From the NCBI RefSeq assembly GCF_013155275.1, contig NZ_JABJXS010000003.1, positions 124,001-188,000 on the forward strand: DNA of 64,000 bases. The letters run 5' to 3'. The DNA comes from Brenneria sp. hezel4-2-4 (GTDB taxonomy: Bacteria > Pseudomonadota > Gammaproteobacteria > Enterobacterales > Enterobacteriaceae). The translations under genes were made by a program, and so were the position numbers. Shown piece after piece: positions 56,854 through 64,000 of the stretch (position 1 is the first letter of the stretch; each line of letters starts with the position of its first letter). Below the pieces are notes generated by a model, which did not search any database, was not told the origin of the DNA, and saw only the letters and a list, made by a program, of their open reading frames with translations.

Positions 56854-58218
56854 TCAGGCACAGATTTCGTAGCATGGAATGTAAGCGCTGCCAGGGAGTT
56901 TCATGCGCTGCTGTGCAACGAAACCCTGTAGCAATATATCCATACTTTTCATCATCCGCGGATCCCCATGCAGCTTATAAGGCCCTTCCTGCTCGATGGC
57001 CTGGATACCGATTTCCTTAACGTTGCCGGCAACTATACCGGAGAAAGCGCGACGTAGCGCGGCGGCAAGCTTTTCCGCGGGCTGCTCGGGATGCAGGTTA
57101 AGGTTGGCCATATTTTCATGGCTGGGGTTGAACGGCATTTGCAGGTCTGGCGCGATGCGCAACGACCAGTTAAAGCTATACGCATCCCCGGTATGACGAC
57201 GGCTTTCCTTCACCAACGGCATCGATTTCTTCATCTGGCGCGCCACTTCCGCCGCGTCATTAATAATGATGGAATAGTAGCGGCGAGCCTGACGTCCTAA
57301 AGTGCCGATAATAAATTCATCCAGCACGCGGAAATAATCGGCGCTTTCTTCCGGCCCGGTGAGGATGATCGGCAATACTTGCTCGCTGTTTTCCGGGTTC
57401 ATCATAATACCCAGCAGGTACAGGAACTCTTCCGCCGTACCGACGCCGCCGGGGAAAATGATGATGCCATGACCGATGCGTACAAAGGCCTCCAGACGTT
57501 TTTCAATGTCCGGCATGATGATCAATTCATTCACCAGCGGGTTAGGCGGTTCAGCGGCAATGATGGATGGTTCGGTCATGCCGATGAAGCGCCCGTCTTT
57601 ATAGCGCTGCTGGGCATGTCCGACCGCGGCGCCTTTCATCGGCGCTTCCATCGCGCCGGGGCCGCAGCCGGTACAGATGTTCAGCTCGCGCAGGCCAAGC
57701 TGGCTGCCGACTTTCCGCGCGTAGAGATATTCGGTTTCATTGATTGAGTGACCGCCCCAACACACCACCATATTAGGTTCTTCCCCCACGTGCAGCGCTC
57801 TGGCGTTACGTAAAATAGAAAAAACCATATTGGTAATGTGCGCGGAATTTTCCAGATCCAGATTCTGGTAATGGCCCGCGCTGGTGATTTGCCCATTCAC
57901 AAACAGGATATCGCGCAGCACGGCAAACAGGTTGGCCTGAAGCGAACGGATAATATAACCGTCAACAAATGCTTCTTCAGGAGGGTTAACCAACTCCAGT
58001 TTGACGCCGCGTTCACGGCGCAGCACGTTAATATCGAAGTTTTCATAACGGGAAAGCAGCTCTTTGCTGTTATCCGTCTGGCTACCGGAATTTAATACGG
58101 CGAGGGAACAGTTACGAAACAAACGGTAAAGATCGCTGCTGGCGGTGCTTTTCAGCATGTCCACTTCCAACTGTGACAACAAATCCATTGACCCTAACGG
58201 GCTGATATGTGTAATCAA
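56854..58218 (-). CDS. ppnN: Pyrimidine/purine nucleotide 5'-monophosphate nucleosidase PpnN
   Basis: Splits nucleotide monophosphates to base and ribose 5-phosphate; a (p)ppGpp target in E. coli. The real start is a TTG at 58218 with GGAGC 4 nt upstream: this gives [20 protein letters not shown] and 454 residues, exactly the E. coli length. The frame is open 44 codons further up but without similarity. The LOG-like motif [14 protein letters not shown] and [20 protein letters not shown] form the active site. Confidence 0.94.
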   Translation of the reverse strand: MITHISPLGSMDLLSQLEVDMLKSTASSDLYRLFRNCSLAVLNSGSQTDNSKELLSRYENFDINVLRRERGVKLELVNPPEEAFVDGYIIRSLQANLFAVLRDILFVNGQITSAGHYQNLDLENSAHITNMVFSILRNARALHVGEEPNMVVCWGGHSINETEYLYARKVGSQLGLRELNICTGCGPGAMEAPMKGAAVGHAQQRYKDGRFIGMTEPSIIAAEPPNPLVNELIIMPDIEKRLEAFVRIGHGIIIFPGGVGTAEEFLYLLGIMMNPENSEQVLPIILTGPEESADYFRVLDEFIIGTLGRQARRYYSIIINDAAEVARQMKKSMPLVKESRRHTGDAYSFNWSLRIAPDLQMPFNPSHENMANLNLHPEQPAEKLAAALRRAFSGIVAGNVKEIGIQAIEQEGPYKLHGDPRMMKSMDILLQGFVAQQRMKLPGSAYIPCYEICA

Positions 58219-58350
58219 TTTTGCTCCTTTAATCGCAGTAAAATCCGTCGATTCAGCGCTTATTTTCATCTGTGTCCACCTTAGCGCGCTCCCATCATTT
58301 TTTCCAATCATGATGGCGATGGGCAACCGAAGTTGCGTAGCGCTACGCAT

Positions 58351-59199
58351 TTATTGACGCGGCAATCGTCCGTCAGGCGCGGTGAAAGGATAGTTACTGC
58401 GCCATGGATTAATATCCAGCCCGCCGCGGCGAGTGTAACGGGCGTACACGCTGAGTTTTTCCGGCTGGTAATAACGCATCAGATCGTTAAAAATCCGCTC
58501 TACGCACTGTTCATGGAACTCATTATGATGGCGGAATGACACGATATAGCGCAGCAGCGACTCCCGATTAATGCGTTTTCCGCGGTAGTGGATCTGCACC
58601 GAGCCCCAGTCCGGCTGATGGGTGATCAGACAGTTAGACTTAAGTAAGTGGCTGACCAGCGTTTCTTCCGTCCATGTCTGGTCTTGATTGCCCGCGGCCA
58701 GATAGTCGGCGCTGAAGGTGTAGTCGTCGATCCGGATATCCTGATCGTCGATACATTCGCCGCTGAATGCGGCAATGGGTTGTCCCTCAAGTTCACTGAG
58801 TTTAAACAGTGTTATGCTGACCTGTCCTTGCGCGCACCGGGCGAGATCGTTTATTAACGTGGCGCGTACATCGTCCCAACTATCAAATACGGTTTGATTG
58901 AAGCTGTTCAGGTAAAGTTTGAAACTTTTGGACTCAACCAGGTTCAGGCTGTTGGCGTCCAGACGCATTTCACCGACAGCGACTTGCGGAACGCCATTTC
59001 TGTTCAGCCAGGAAAGCTCATAAAGCGTCCAGATATCCGCGCCATGAAACGGCAGATCCGGCGGAAAGATGCCGAGCGGTTCGCGGTTCAGGCTACGGGG
59101 AACCGGCTGCAATAAACCGGCATCGTAGCGATCGTGATAAGGAGTGGGTTTCCCCAGCGTCAGCCCGCTCAGGGCTTGATGCTTGTCGTAAGCGGACAT
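58351..59199 (-). CDS. queF: NADPH-dependent 7-cyano-7-deazaguanine reductase QueF
   Basis: Reduces preQ0 to preQ1 in queuosine synthesis. The 282-residue, two-domain (YqcD-type) form is present. The first half has [16 protein letters not shown]; the second half has the catalytic cysteine in [20 protein letters not shown] and [14 protein letters not shown]. Divergent from syd, as in E. coli. Confidence 0.95.
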   Translation of the reverse strand: MSAYDKHQALSGLTLGKPTPYHDRYDAGLLQPVPRSLNREPLGIFPPDLPFHGADIWTLYELSWLNRNGVPQVAVGEMRLDANSLNLVESKSFKLYLNSFNQTVFDSWDDVRATLINDLARCAQGQVSITLFKLSELEGQPIAAFSGECIDDQDIRIDDYTFSADYLAAGNQDQTWTEETLVSHLLKSNCLITHQPDWGSVQIHYRGKRINRESLLRYIVSFRHHNEFHEQCVERIFNDLMRYYQPEKLSVYARYTRRGGLDINPWRSNYPFTAPDGRLPRQ

Positions 59200-59270
59200 G
59201 CTGTTGCCTTGATAGAAGAAGATACAATAATGACTAGTGTAACCCGACTAATAGAATGATGAGAAAAATT

Positions 59271-59819
59271 ATGGATCATGAGGTAACTCAGGCGTTGACG
59301 GCATTTACCCGGCGTTATGTCGAGTCCTGGCGGCAGGAAACCGGGCGCGCGCCAGCCAGCGAGGCTTTATACGGCGTGCCTTCCCCTTGTATTACAGACA
59401 CTAAGGATGATGCGGTTTACTGGTTGCCGCAGCCATTTTTACCCGCTGCGACGCTGGATGGCGTGGAGCGCGCGCTGGATATTAGCTTGCACCCGGATAT
59501 CCATGCTTTTTATACCATGCAATATGCCGGCGATATGGCGGCGCAATTTGGCTCGGTTTCCTGTGTTGTGCTCCAGGTCTGGAGCGAAGAGGATTTTTCC
59601 CGCATGCAGGAAAATCTGATCGGCCATCTGCTGACGCAGAAACGGCTTAAATTGCCTCCGACGCTGTTTTTAGCCACGACCGATTCTGAAATGACGATGA
59701 TTTCACTGTGTAATGTCTCCGGCCAGATCATTCTTGAAGAATTTGGGACGAAAAAACATCAAGTTTTGGCGCCGACGCTGGCAGTGTTTCTTTCCCAGCT
59801 TCGTCCGTTACTGTCCTAA
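59271..59819 (+). CDS. syd: SecY-interacting protein Syd
   Basis: A 182-residue peripheral membrane protein thought to proofread the SecY translocon. The family blocks [14 protein letters not shown] ([25 protein letters not shown]) and [20 protein letters not shown] are present. I chose ATG 59271 by comparison with E. coli; an ATG at 59256 is possible and neither has a strong ribosome site. Confidence 0.92.
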   Translation: MDHEVTQALTAFTRRYVESWRQETGRAPASEALYGVPSPCITDTKDDAVYWLPQPFLPAATLDGVERALDISLHPDIHAFYTMQYAGDMAAQFGSVSCVVLQVWSEEDFSRMQENLIGHLLTQKRLKLPPTLFLATTDSEMTMISLCNVSGQIILEEFGTKKHQVLAPTLAVFLSQLRPLLS

Positions 59820-59846
59820 TGATTAATCATGTTTCACTTTTCGTGA

Positions 59847-59887
59847 TGTGAGAGATCTCTTACACTTGCTGTAAGAGATCTCGTATC
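59847..59887 (+). promoter_or_regulatory. GacA/UvrY-type upstream activating sites of rsmB
   Basis: TGTGAGAGATCTCTTACA (59847-59864) matches the GacA consensus TGTAAG-N6-CTTACA at all but one base. TGTAAGAGATCTCGTATC (59870-59887) is a second, weaker copy. They lie about 200 bp upstream of the RsmB RNA, as in E. coli csrB and gamma-proteobacterial rsm genes. Confidence 0.8.
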
Positions 59888-60071
59888 TTTCATATTGAGC
59901 TTGGTTTTTATTTTAATTTTTCTATTATTAATTAGTGTGTTAATGTTTTTTTCTCTCTTTTGCCATAAAGGCAGCGGATAAACTATGTCGCTTGCCTCTT
60001 GCTGAATTCGAACAATTAATACATCTTATTACTTAAATTAGTAACCGGTTGTATTGGATGTAGCGGTAATC

Positions 60072-60385
60072 GTCGGTAAAGATGATGGCGGGTTCATCAA
60101 GGTTTATTTGACGAATGAACGACGTTTTCAGGAAGAAGCGAGGGACACCTCCAGGAAGGAGACTGAGAACCGATCGGGAATGTCGGTGGGGCTGGAGCCT
60201 AAAGGAATTTAGTCATGGATGATACAGGATGGATCAGTCAGGACGAAAGTAGGACGCCAGCAGGGATAGTCGGTTAGGAAGACCACTCAGGAAAAGTTTT
60301 CACGGATGAGCAGGGACGCAAAGGTGTAGCGGGATGGCTATAAAACGAACCGGGGGTACTGAGCAATCAGTGCCCCCATTTTTTT
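60072..60385 (+). ncRNA. rsmB: RsmB/CsrB regulatory RNA
   Basis: An RNA that sequesters the translational regulator RsmA/CsrA through repeated GGA loops. More than fifteen GGA or GGGA motifs occur, including GGACACCTCCAGGAAGGAG and, near the 3' end, AGGAAAAGTTTTCACGGATG, GATGAGCAGGGACGC and AAACGAACCGGG; these last blocks match E. coli csrB as I recall it. The terminator is GGGGGTACTGA/TCAGTGCCCCC (60352-60362/60367-60377) with seven T. Location between syd and yqcC is as in E. coli. The 5' end is approximate; the Pectobacterium RNA is longer. Confidence 0.92.
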
Positions 60386-60481
60386 GCCGAATTGTTTACC
60401 GAAACGCGAATATTGGGCGAGACTAATATCAATGGTATGCTTCGCCGCCTACTGCAACAGGCTTAAGCCGTGAGAAATCGC

Positions 60482-60844
60482 ATGAGTTTAGAGAATCAGG
60501 TGCGTCAGTCTTTGTTGGATATCGAACGTGTATTACGAGGCAGCCCTTTCTGGCAGGAATTACCGCCGGAGGCCGCCGCTTTTGCCAGCGTAGAACCTTT
60601 CTGCATTGACACCATGACGGCGGAGCAATGGTTACAGTGGGTGCTGTTGCCGCGTATGCATGCGCTGCTTGACGGCGGTGCGCCGCTACCCGCTGAATTA
60701 TCTTTGTTGCCGTATTTCGAAGAGGCGCTGGAAGGCGCCTCGTCTGATAGAGAACCGGTTCTGATGGTTATTGCGCAGCTTGATGCCTTGTTTGACAAAG
60801 ATGAGCCGGGTCACCGTCTATCGGATGAAAACCGCCATGCTTGA
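60482..60844 (+). CDS. yqcC: YqcC family protein (DUF446)
   Basis: ATG 60482 gives 120 residues; a GTG four codons earlier is an alternative. The family block EPFCIDTMTAEQWLQWVLLPRMHALLD (residues about 39-65) is clear. Cytoplasmic, function unknown. It overlaps truC by 8 bp, the usual enterobacterial pair. Confidence 0.92.
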   Translation: MSLENQVRQSLLDIERVLRGSPFWQELPPEAAAFASVEPFCIDTMTAEQWLQWVLLPRMHALLDGGAPLPAELSLLPYFEEALEGASSDREPVLMVIAQLDALFDKDEPGHRLSDENRHA

Positions 60845-61625
60845 GATCATTTATCAAGACGAGCATCTGGTGGCGGTAAATAAGCCTGCCGGGTGGCTGG
60901 TGCATCGTAGCTGGCTGGATCGCAAAGAAAAAGTTGTTGTTATGCAGACGGTGCGCGATCAAATCGGTCGGCATGTCTATACCGTTCATCGTCTTGATCG
61001 ACCAACCTCCGGCGTGCTTTTACTGGCGCTTTCCAGCGAAATCGCCCGCCGGTTGTCCAGGCAGCTTGAACAGCATCAGATGCAGAAGCTCTATCATGCC
61101 GTGGTGCGAGGCTATGTTTTGGATGACGGCGTGGTTGATTACGCTTTGACGGAAGAGCTGGACAAAATCGCGGATAAATTTGCCAATCCGGATAAAGCGC
61201 CTCAACCGGCGGTAAGCCATTATCGGACGTTGGCACAGGCTGAAATGCCGGTGGCTATCGGTCGTTACCCCACATCACGCTATAGTTTACTGGAGCTGAC
61301 GCCGCAAACCGGTCGCAAGCACCAGTTGCGGCGTCATATGTCGCATATTCGCCATCCGATTATTGGCGACAGTACGCATGGCGACCTGCGGCAGAATCGG
61401 GGGATGCATGCACATTTTTCCTGTGACCGACTCATGCTGCATGCCAGCCGACTAAGCTTGCCTCACCCGGTAAGCGGCCGGATGCTGACGCTGCATGCGC
61501 GTTGGGATGCGGCCTGGCAGGGGGTGATGTCGCAGTTTGGCTGGCAGGGGATTCTCCCTGACTTTGAAAGGGTTGAGTTTCCTGCTGCGTCGGGTCAGGA
61601 TAGCGGGTATTTCATCGGGTATTAA
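60837..61625 (+). CDS. truC: tRNA pseudouridine(65) synthase TruC
   Basis: Makes pseudouridine 65 in tRNA-Ile and tRNA-Asp. ATG 60837 gives 262 residues starting [25 protein letters not shown]. The RluA-family catalytic motif HRLDRPTSG places Asp54, and the second motif [24 protein letters not shown] is intact. Translationally coupled to yqcC; followed by yqcA. Confidence 0.95.
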   Translation: MLEIIYQDEHLVAVNKPAGWLVHRSWLDRKEKVVVMQTVRDQIGRHVYTVHRLDRPTSGVLLLALSSEIARRLSRQLEQHQMQKLYHAVVRGYVLDDGVVDYALTEELDKIADKFANPDKAPQPAVSHYRTLAQAEMPVAIGRYPTSRYSLLELTPQTGRKHQLRRHMSHIRHPIIGDSTHGDLRQNRGMHAHFSCDRLMLHASRLSLPHPVSGRMLTLHARWDAAWQGVMSQFGWQGILPDFERVEFPAASGQDSGYFIGY

Positions 61626-61645
61626 ATAAAAAGGGAGTCAGAATC

Positions 61646-62098
61646 ATGGCGCAGATTGGTATTTTTGTTGGCACGGTCTACGGAAATGCATTGCTGGTAG
61701 CCGAAGAAGCAGAAAATATCCTCAAAGAACGCGGGCATGAGGTCAGGGTTTATGAGGATGCGTCACTGGAGTCATGGCTGAACTACCGTGAACATTATGT
61801 GCTGGTGGTGACATCAACGACGGGGCAGGGGCAGCTGCCTGACTCCATTGCTCCCTTGTACGCGGCCTTGCGGGAGCAGGGTGGCTATCAACCGGAACTG
61901 CGCTATGGATTGATTGTTCTGGGTGACAGCAGCTACGAGAATTTCTGCGGCGGCGGTCATCAGTTTGATGCGTTGTTGCAGGAAATCGGCGCAAAACGTA
62001 TTGGCGACGTACTGGATATTGACGCCATTGAACACCCTGAACCGGAAGTGATTTCCTGCCCGTGGGTGGAACAGTGGGCGGATTCCATAGAACAGTAA
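61646..62098 (+). CDS. yqcA: Flavodoxin YqcA
   Basis: A 150-residue flavodoxin-like protein. FMN-phosphate loop: [15 protein letters not shown]; flavin-contact loops: [13 protein letters not shown] and [13 protein letters not shown]. Related to MioC and sulfite reductase flavodoxin domains. GGGAG precedes the ATG. Last of yqcC-truC-yqcA. Redox partner unknown. Confidence 0.93.
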   Translation: MAQIGIFVGTVYGNALLVAEEAENILKERGHEVRVYEDASLESWLNYREHYVLVVTSTTGQGQLPDSIAPLYAALREQGGYQPELRYGLIVLGDSSYENFCGGGHQFDALLQEIGAKRIGDVLDIDAIEHPEPEVISCPWVEQWADSIEQ

Positions 62099-62112
62099 GA
62101 TGTGAATACAAC

Positions 62113-62134
62113 ACGGGAGCGCCAAGGCTCCCGT
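62113..62134. terminator. Terminator between yqcA and yaeH
   Basis: ACGGGAGC (62113-62120) pairs with GCTCCCGT (62127-62134) over a 6-nt loop, between converging genes. Confidence 0.65.
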
Positions 62135-62161
62135 TATACTGTGTGGTGATTGCAGAGGAGG

Positions 62162-62551
62162 TCAGCGATTTTTGGTCAGCTTTTCTAAATCGGCTTCGAT
62201 CTCGGCGATCTTGTTGGAGACCACGCCTTCCAGATGGCGCAGATCGTCAAGAATTTTGCGTTTTAAATCGACTTCCACCTGCTCGTGCTGACAGATTTGG
62301 TCAAGCTCATCAATAACATAACGTAGGTTAGGGCTGATTTCATTGATCTCTTTGTAACCCTGACCGGAATTGTCCGCCATGATGGTTTTACGCTGACGCG
62401 GATATTTGAACTTCACGCTTTTGGCGAAAAACTCGCCCTTGTCCTTGCGAAAGTATATTTTCAGGATGTCGTTACTGGCTTCCTGGCGCAGGCTATAGCG
62501 ATCAATATCATCCGGATTGGTAATACCCAGGCTTTTCAGATTGTCATACAT
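62162..62551 (-). CDS. yaeH: YaeH family protein (DUF3461)
   Basis: ATG 62551 ([20 protein letters not shown]) gives 129 residues, one more than E. coli YaeH. The body [28 protein letters not shown] and the C-terminal coiled coil are diagnostic. Function unknown. In E. coli it lies near dapD, as here, but not next to yqcA. Confidence 0.93.
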   Translation of the reverse strand: MYDNLKSLGITNPDDIDRYSLRQEASNDILKIYFRKDKGEFFAKSVKFKYPRQRKTIMADNSGQGYKEINEISPNLRYVIDELDQICQHEQVEVDLKRKILDDLRHLEGVVSNKIAEIEADLEKLTKNR

Positions 62552-62701
62552 AACGCCACCTTTGATGTTAAAATAGTTCAATTATCATACTGATAAGCAG
62601 CCTGCTTTATCTGTGACATACCCCACTTACCTGACGCCGGGGTGTTTCTGGCGCGATTCAATATGATGGGTACAGCAATACGCTGGGGAGAGTCGGCGAT
62701 A

Positions 62702-62726
62702 AAAATGGCGGGTTGGATAACCCGCC
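62702..62726 (-). terminator. Intrinsic terminator after dapD
   Basis: GGCGGGTT (62707-62714) pairs with AACCCGCC (62719-62726) over GGAT. On the minus strand it is followed by ATTTTTAT, 10 bp past the dapD stop. Confidence 0.75.
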
Positions 62727-62735
62727 AGATTCAGT

Positions 62736-63563
62736 TTAGTCGATGGTGCGTAATAACTCATTAATACCCACTTTTCCGCGGGTTTTCGCATCCACTTTCT
62801 TGACAATAACGGCGCAGTACAGGCTATGGCTGCCATCTTTGGACGGCAGGTTGCCGGACACCACCACCGAACCCGCCGGTACGCGTCCATAGTGGCTTTC
62901 ACCGGTTTCACGGTCGTAGATTCGGGTGCTTTGGCTGATGAATACGCCCATTGAGATGACCGAACCTTCCTCAACGATCACGCCTTCAACCACTTCGGAG
63001 CGTGCGCCGATAAAGCAGTTGTCTTCGATGATGGTGGGGTTGGCCTGCAAGGGTTCCAGTACGCCGCCGATGCCGACGCCGCCGGACAGGTGGACGTTTT
63101 TACCAATCTGCGCACAGGAGCCGACCGTCACCCAGGTGTCTACCATAGTGCCTTCGTCGACGTAGGCGCCGATGTTGACATAAGAGGGCATAAGCACGGT
63201 ATTGCGGGCGATAAATGCGCCTTTACGTACGCTGGCCGGCGGCGCGACGCGGAAACCTTCGCGCTGGAAACGTTCAGCATCATAATCGGCGAATTTCATC
63301 GGCACTTTGTCATAATAGCGCGTTTCCGCGCCTTCAATAAGCTGGTTATCGTTAATGCGGAAAGAGAGCAGCACGGCTTTTTTCAGCCATTGATGAGTGA
63401 CCCACTGACCGTCGATTTTTTCCGCGACGCGCAGCGCGCCGCTGTCCAGCAGGCTGATGGCCTGATTGACGGCCTCGCGCGTGACGCTGTCCGCGTTGGC
63501 CGGGGTAATCTCGGCGCGGCGTTCGAAGGCGGTTTCGATAACGTTCTGTAATTGTTGATGCAT
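62736..63563 (-). CDS. dapD: 2,3,4,5-tetrahydropyridine-2,6-dicarboxylate N-succinyltransferase
   Basis: The succinyl-CoA-dependent step of lysine and meso-diaminopimelate synthesis. The 275 residues have an N-terminal helical domain ([16 protein letters not shown]) and a left-handed beta-helix of hexapeptide repeats ([21 protein letters not shown]... [17 protein letters not shown]). Length as E. coli (274). Downstream of glnD on the same strand by 28 bp. Confidence 0.96.
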   Translation of the reverse strand: MHQQLQNVIETAFERRAEITPANADSVTREAVNQAISLLDSGALRVAEKIDGQWVTHQWLKKAVLLSFRINDNQLIEGAETRYYDKVPMKFADYDAERFQREGFRVAPPASVRKGAFIARNTVLMPSYVNIGAYVDEGTMVDTWVTVGSCAQIGKNVHLSGGVGIGGVLEPLQANPTIIEDNCFIGARSEVVEGVIVEEGSVISMGVFISQSTRIYDRETGESHYGRVPAGSVVVSGNLPSKDGSHSLYCAVIVKKVDAKTRGKVGINELLRTID

Positions 63564-63591
63564 CCTGTTTTCTCTTTCCTGATTGTGAAAA

Positions 63592-64000
63592 TTAACTCAA
63601 TGGTACTTTATCGTTTGGGTTAAGGGCTTCTGTCAACCGTTCTTGCAATTTAAGACGCAATTCCGGTTTCAGCGCTCGCCTGTCGCTGTCCGCCAGAATA
63701 AATAAATCTTCCACCCGTTCGCCGATAGTGGAAATGCGGGCGCCATGCAGCGATAAATTGAGATCGGCGAAGATTTCGCCGATGCGGGCCAGCAGCCCGG
63801 GCTGATCGAGGGCGCTAAGTTCCATATAGCTGCGTCGGTCCGTATGGGTCGGCAGAAAACTGACCTCGGTCGGTACGCTGAAGTGGCGTAATTTCGGCGA
63901 CGGGCGGCGCGCGCGCGGATGCTGATAGTCACGCTGCGTCAGCGCCTGCTCAAGTGCGTAACGCGTCATTTCGTGACGATCCTGCGCCAGCGGGCTGCCG
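63592..64000 (-). CDS. glnD: Bifunctional uridylyltransferase/uridylyl-removing enzyme GlnD, C-terminal end (runs off window)
   Basis: The last ~135 residues of the nitrogen sensor that modifies PII. Visible is the final ACT domain ([45 protein letters not shown]), which binds glutamine in this family. The frame is open to the window edge at 64000. The nucleotidyltransferase and HD domains lie beyond. Gene order glnD-dapD is conserved in enterobacteria. Confidence 0.93.
   Translation of the reverse strand, partial: GSPLAQDRHEMTRYALEQALTQRDYQHPRARRPSPKLRHFSVPTEVSFLPTHTDRRSYMELSALDQPGLLARIGEIFADLNLSLHGARISTIGERVEDLFILADSDRRALKPELRLKLQERLTEALNPNDKVPLS

Overview
The window is a stretch of enterobacterial chromosome. 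Gene content and order match the Pectobacteriaceae (the Brenneria, Pectobacterium, Dickeya and Lonsdalea group). The E. coli-like order is largely kept: tRNA-Phe/speC, mltC-yggX-mutY/trmB-yggL-yggN, tas, ygdR, ygdQ, mutH/rppH-ptsP-lgt-thyA, ppdAB-ygdB-ppdC-recC-ptrA-recB-recD, argA/amiC, tRNA-fMet, mltA, tcdA, csdE-csdA, ygdI, gcvB/gcvA, ygdD-rlmM, xni, ppnN, queF, syd, rsmB, yqcC-truC-yqcA, then yaeH-dapD-glnD. The genus is an inference from this order; no rRNA is present to settle it.

Positions 1 to about 3080 are different: AT-rich, gene-poor and full of fragments. They lie against the 3' end of a tRNA-Phe gene and contain a truncated P4-type integrase, so this looks like the end of a genomic island. 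At the window edge is the start of a ribosomally made, post-translationally modified peptide (RiPP) locus. It has a precursor of about 101 residues whose only cysteines are seven packed at the C-terminus, followed on the same strand by the first 174 residues of an E1-like/ThiF-like leader-binding protein of the thiazole/oxazole-modified microcin (TOMM) type. This is the best candidate for an undescribed system; the remaining enzymes would lie left of position 1. Next to it are a small unassigned gene, a palindromic non-autonomous repeat between 21-bp direct repeats, and remnants.

From 3.2 to 12 kb come speC, ansP and an electrophile-detoxification operon (NemR-like repressor, DJ-1/PfpI protein, coniferyl-aldehyde-type dehydrogenase) with a NemR-like operator before its first gene. 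A decayed alpha/beta-hydrolase gene follows. From 11.7 to 38.8 kb is core genome for DNA repair, cell wall, RNA decay, nitrogen PTS, lipoprotein maturation, minor pseudopilins and RecBCD. A cluster of DnaA boxes between mutH and rppH sits where E. coli has DARS2.

Between recD and argA (38.8-43.0 kb) sits an accessory cassette: a LacI-type regulator diverging from an L-talarate/galactarate dehydratase and an MFS transporter, with two near-identical palindromic operators in the intergenic region. From 43 kb to the end is core again, with two tRNA-fMet genes, a cytoplasmic BisC-type molybdoenzyme, the Csd sulfur-transfer genes with TcdA, and two regulatory RNAs: GcvB, divergent from gcvA, and RsmB/CsrB, with GacA/UvrY-type sites upstream. 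The window ends inside glnD.
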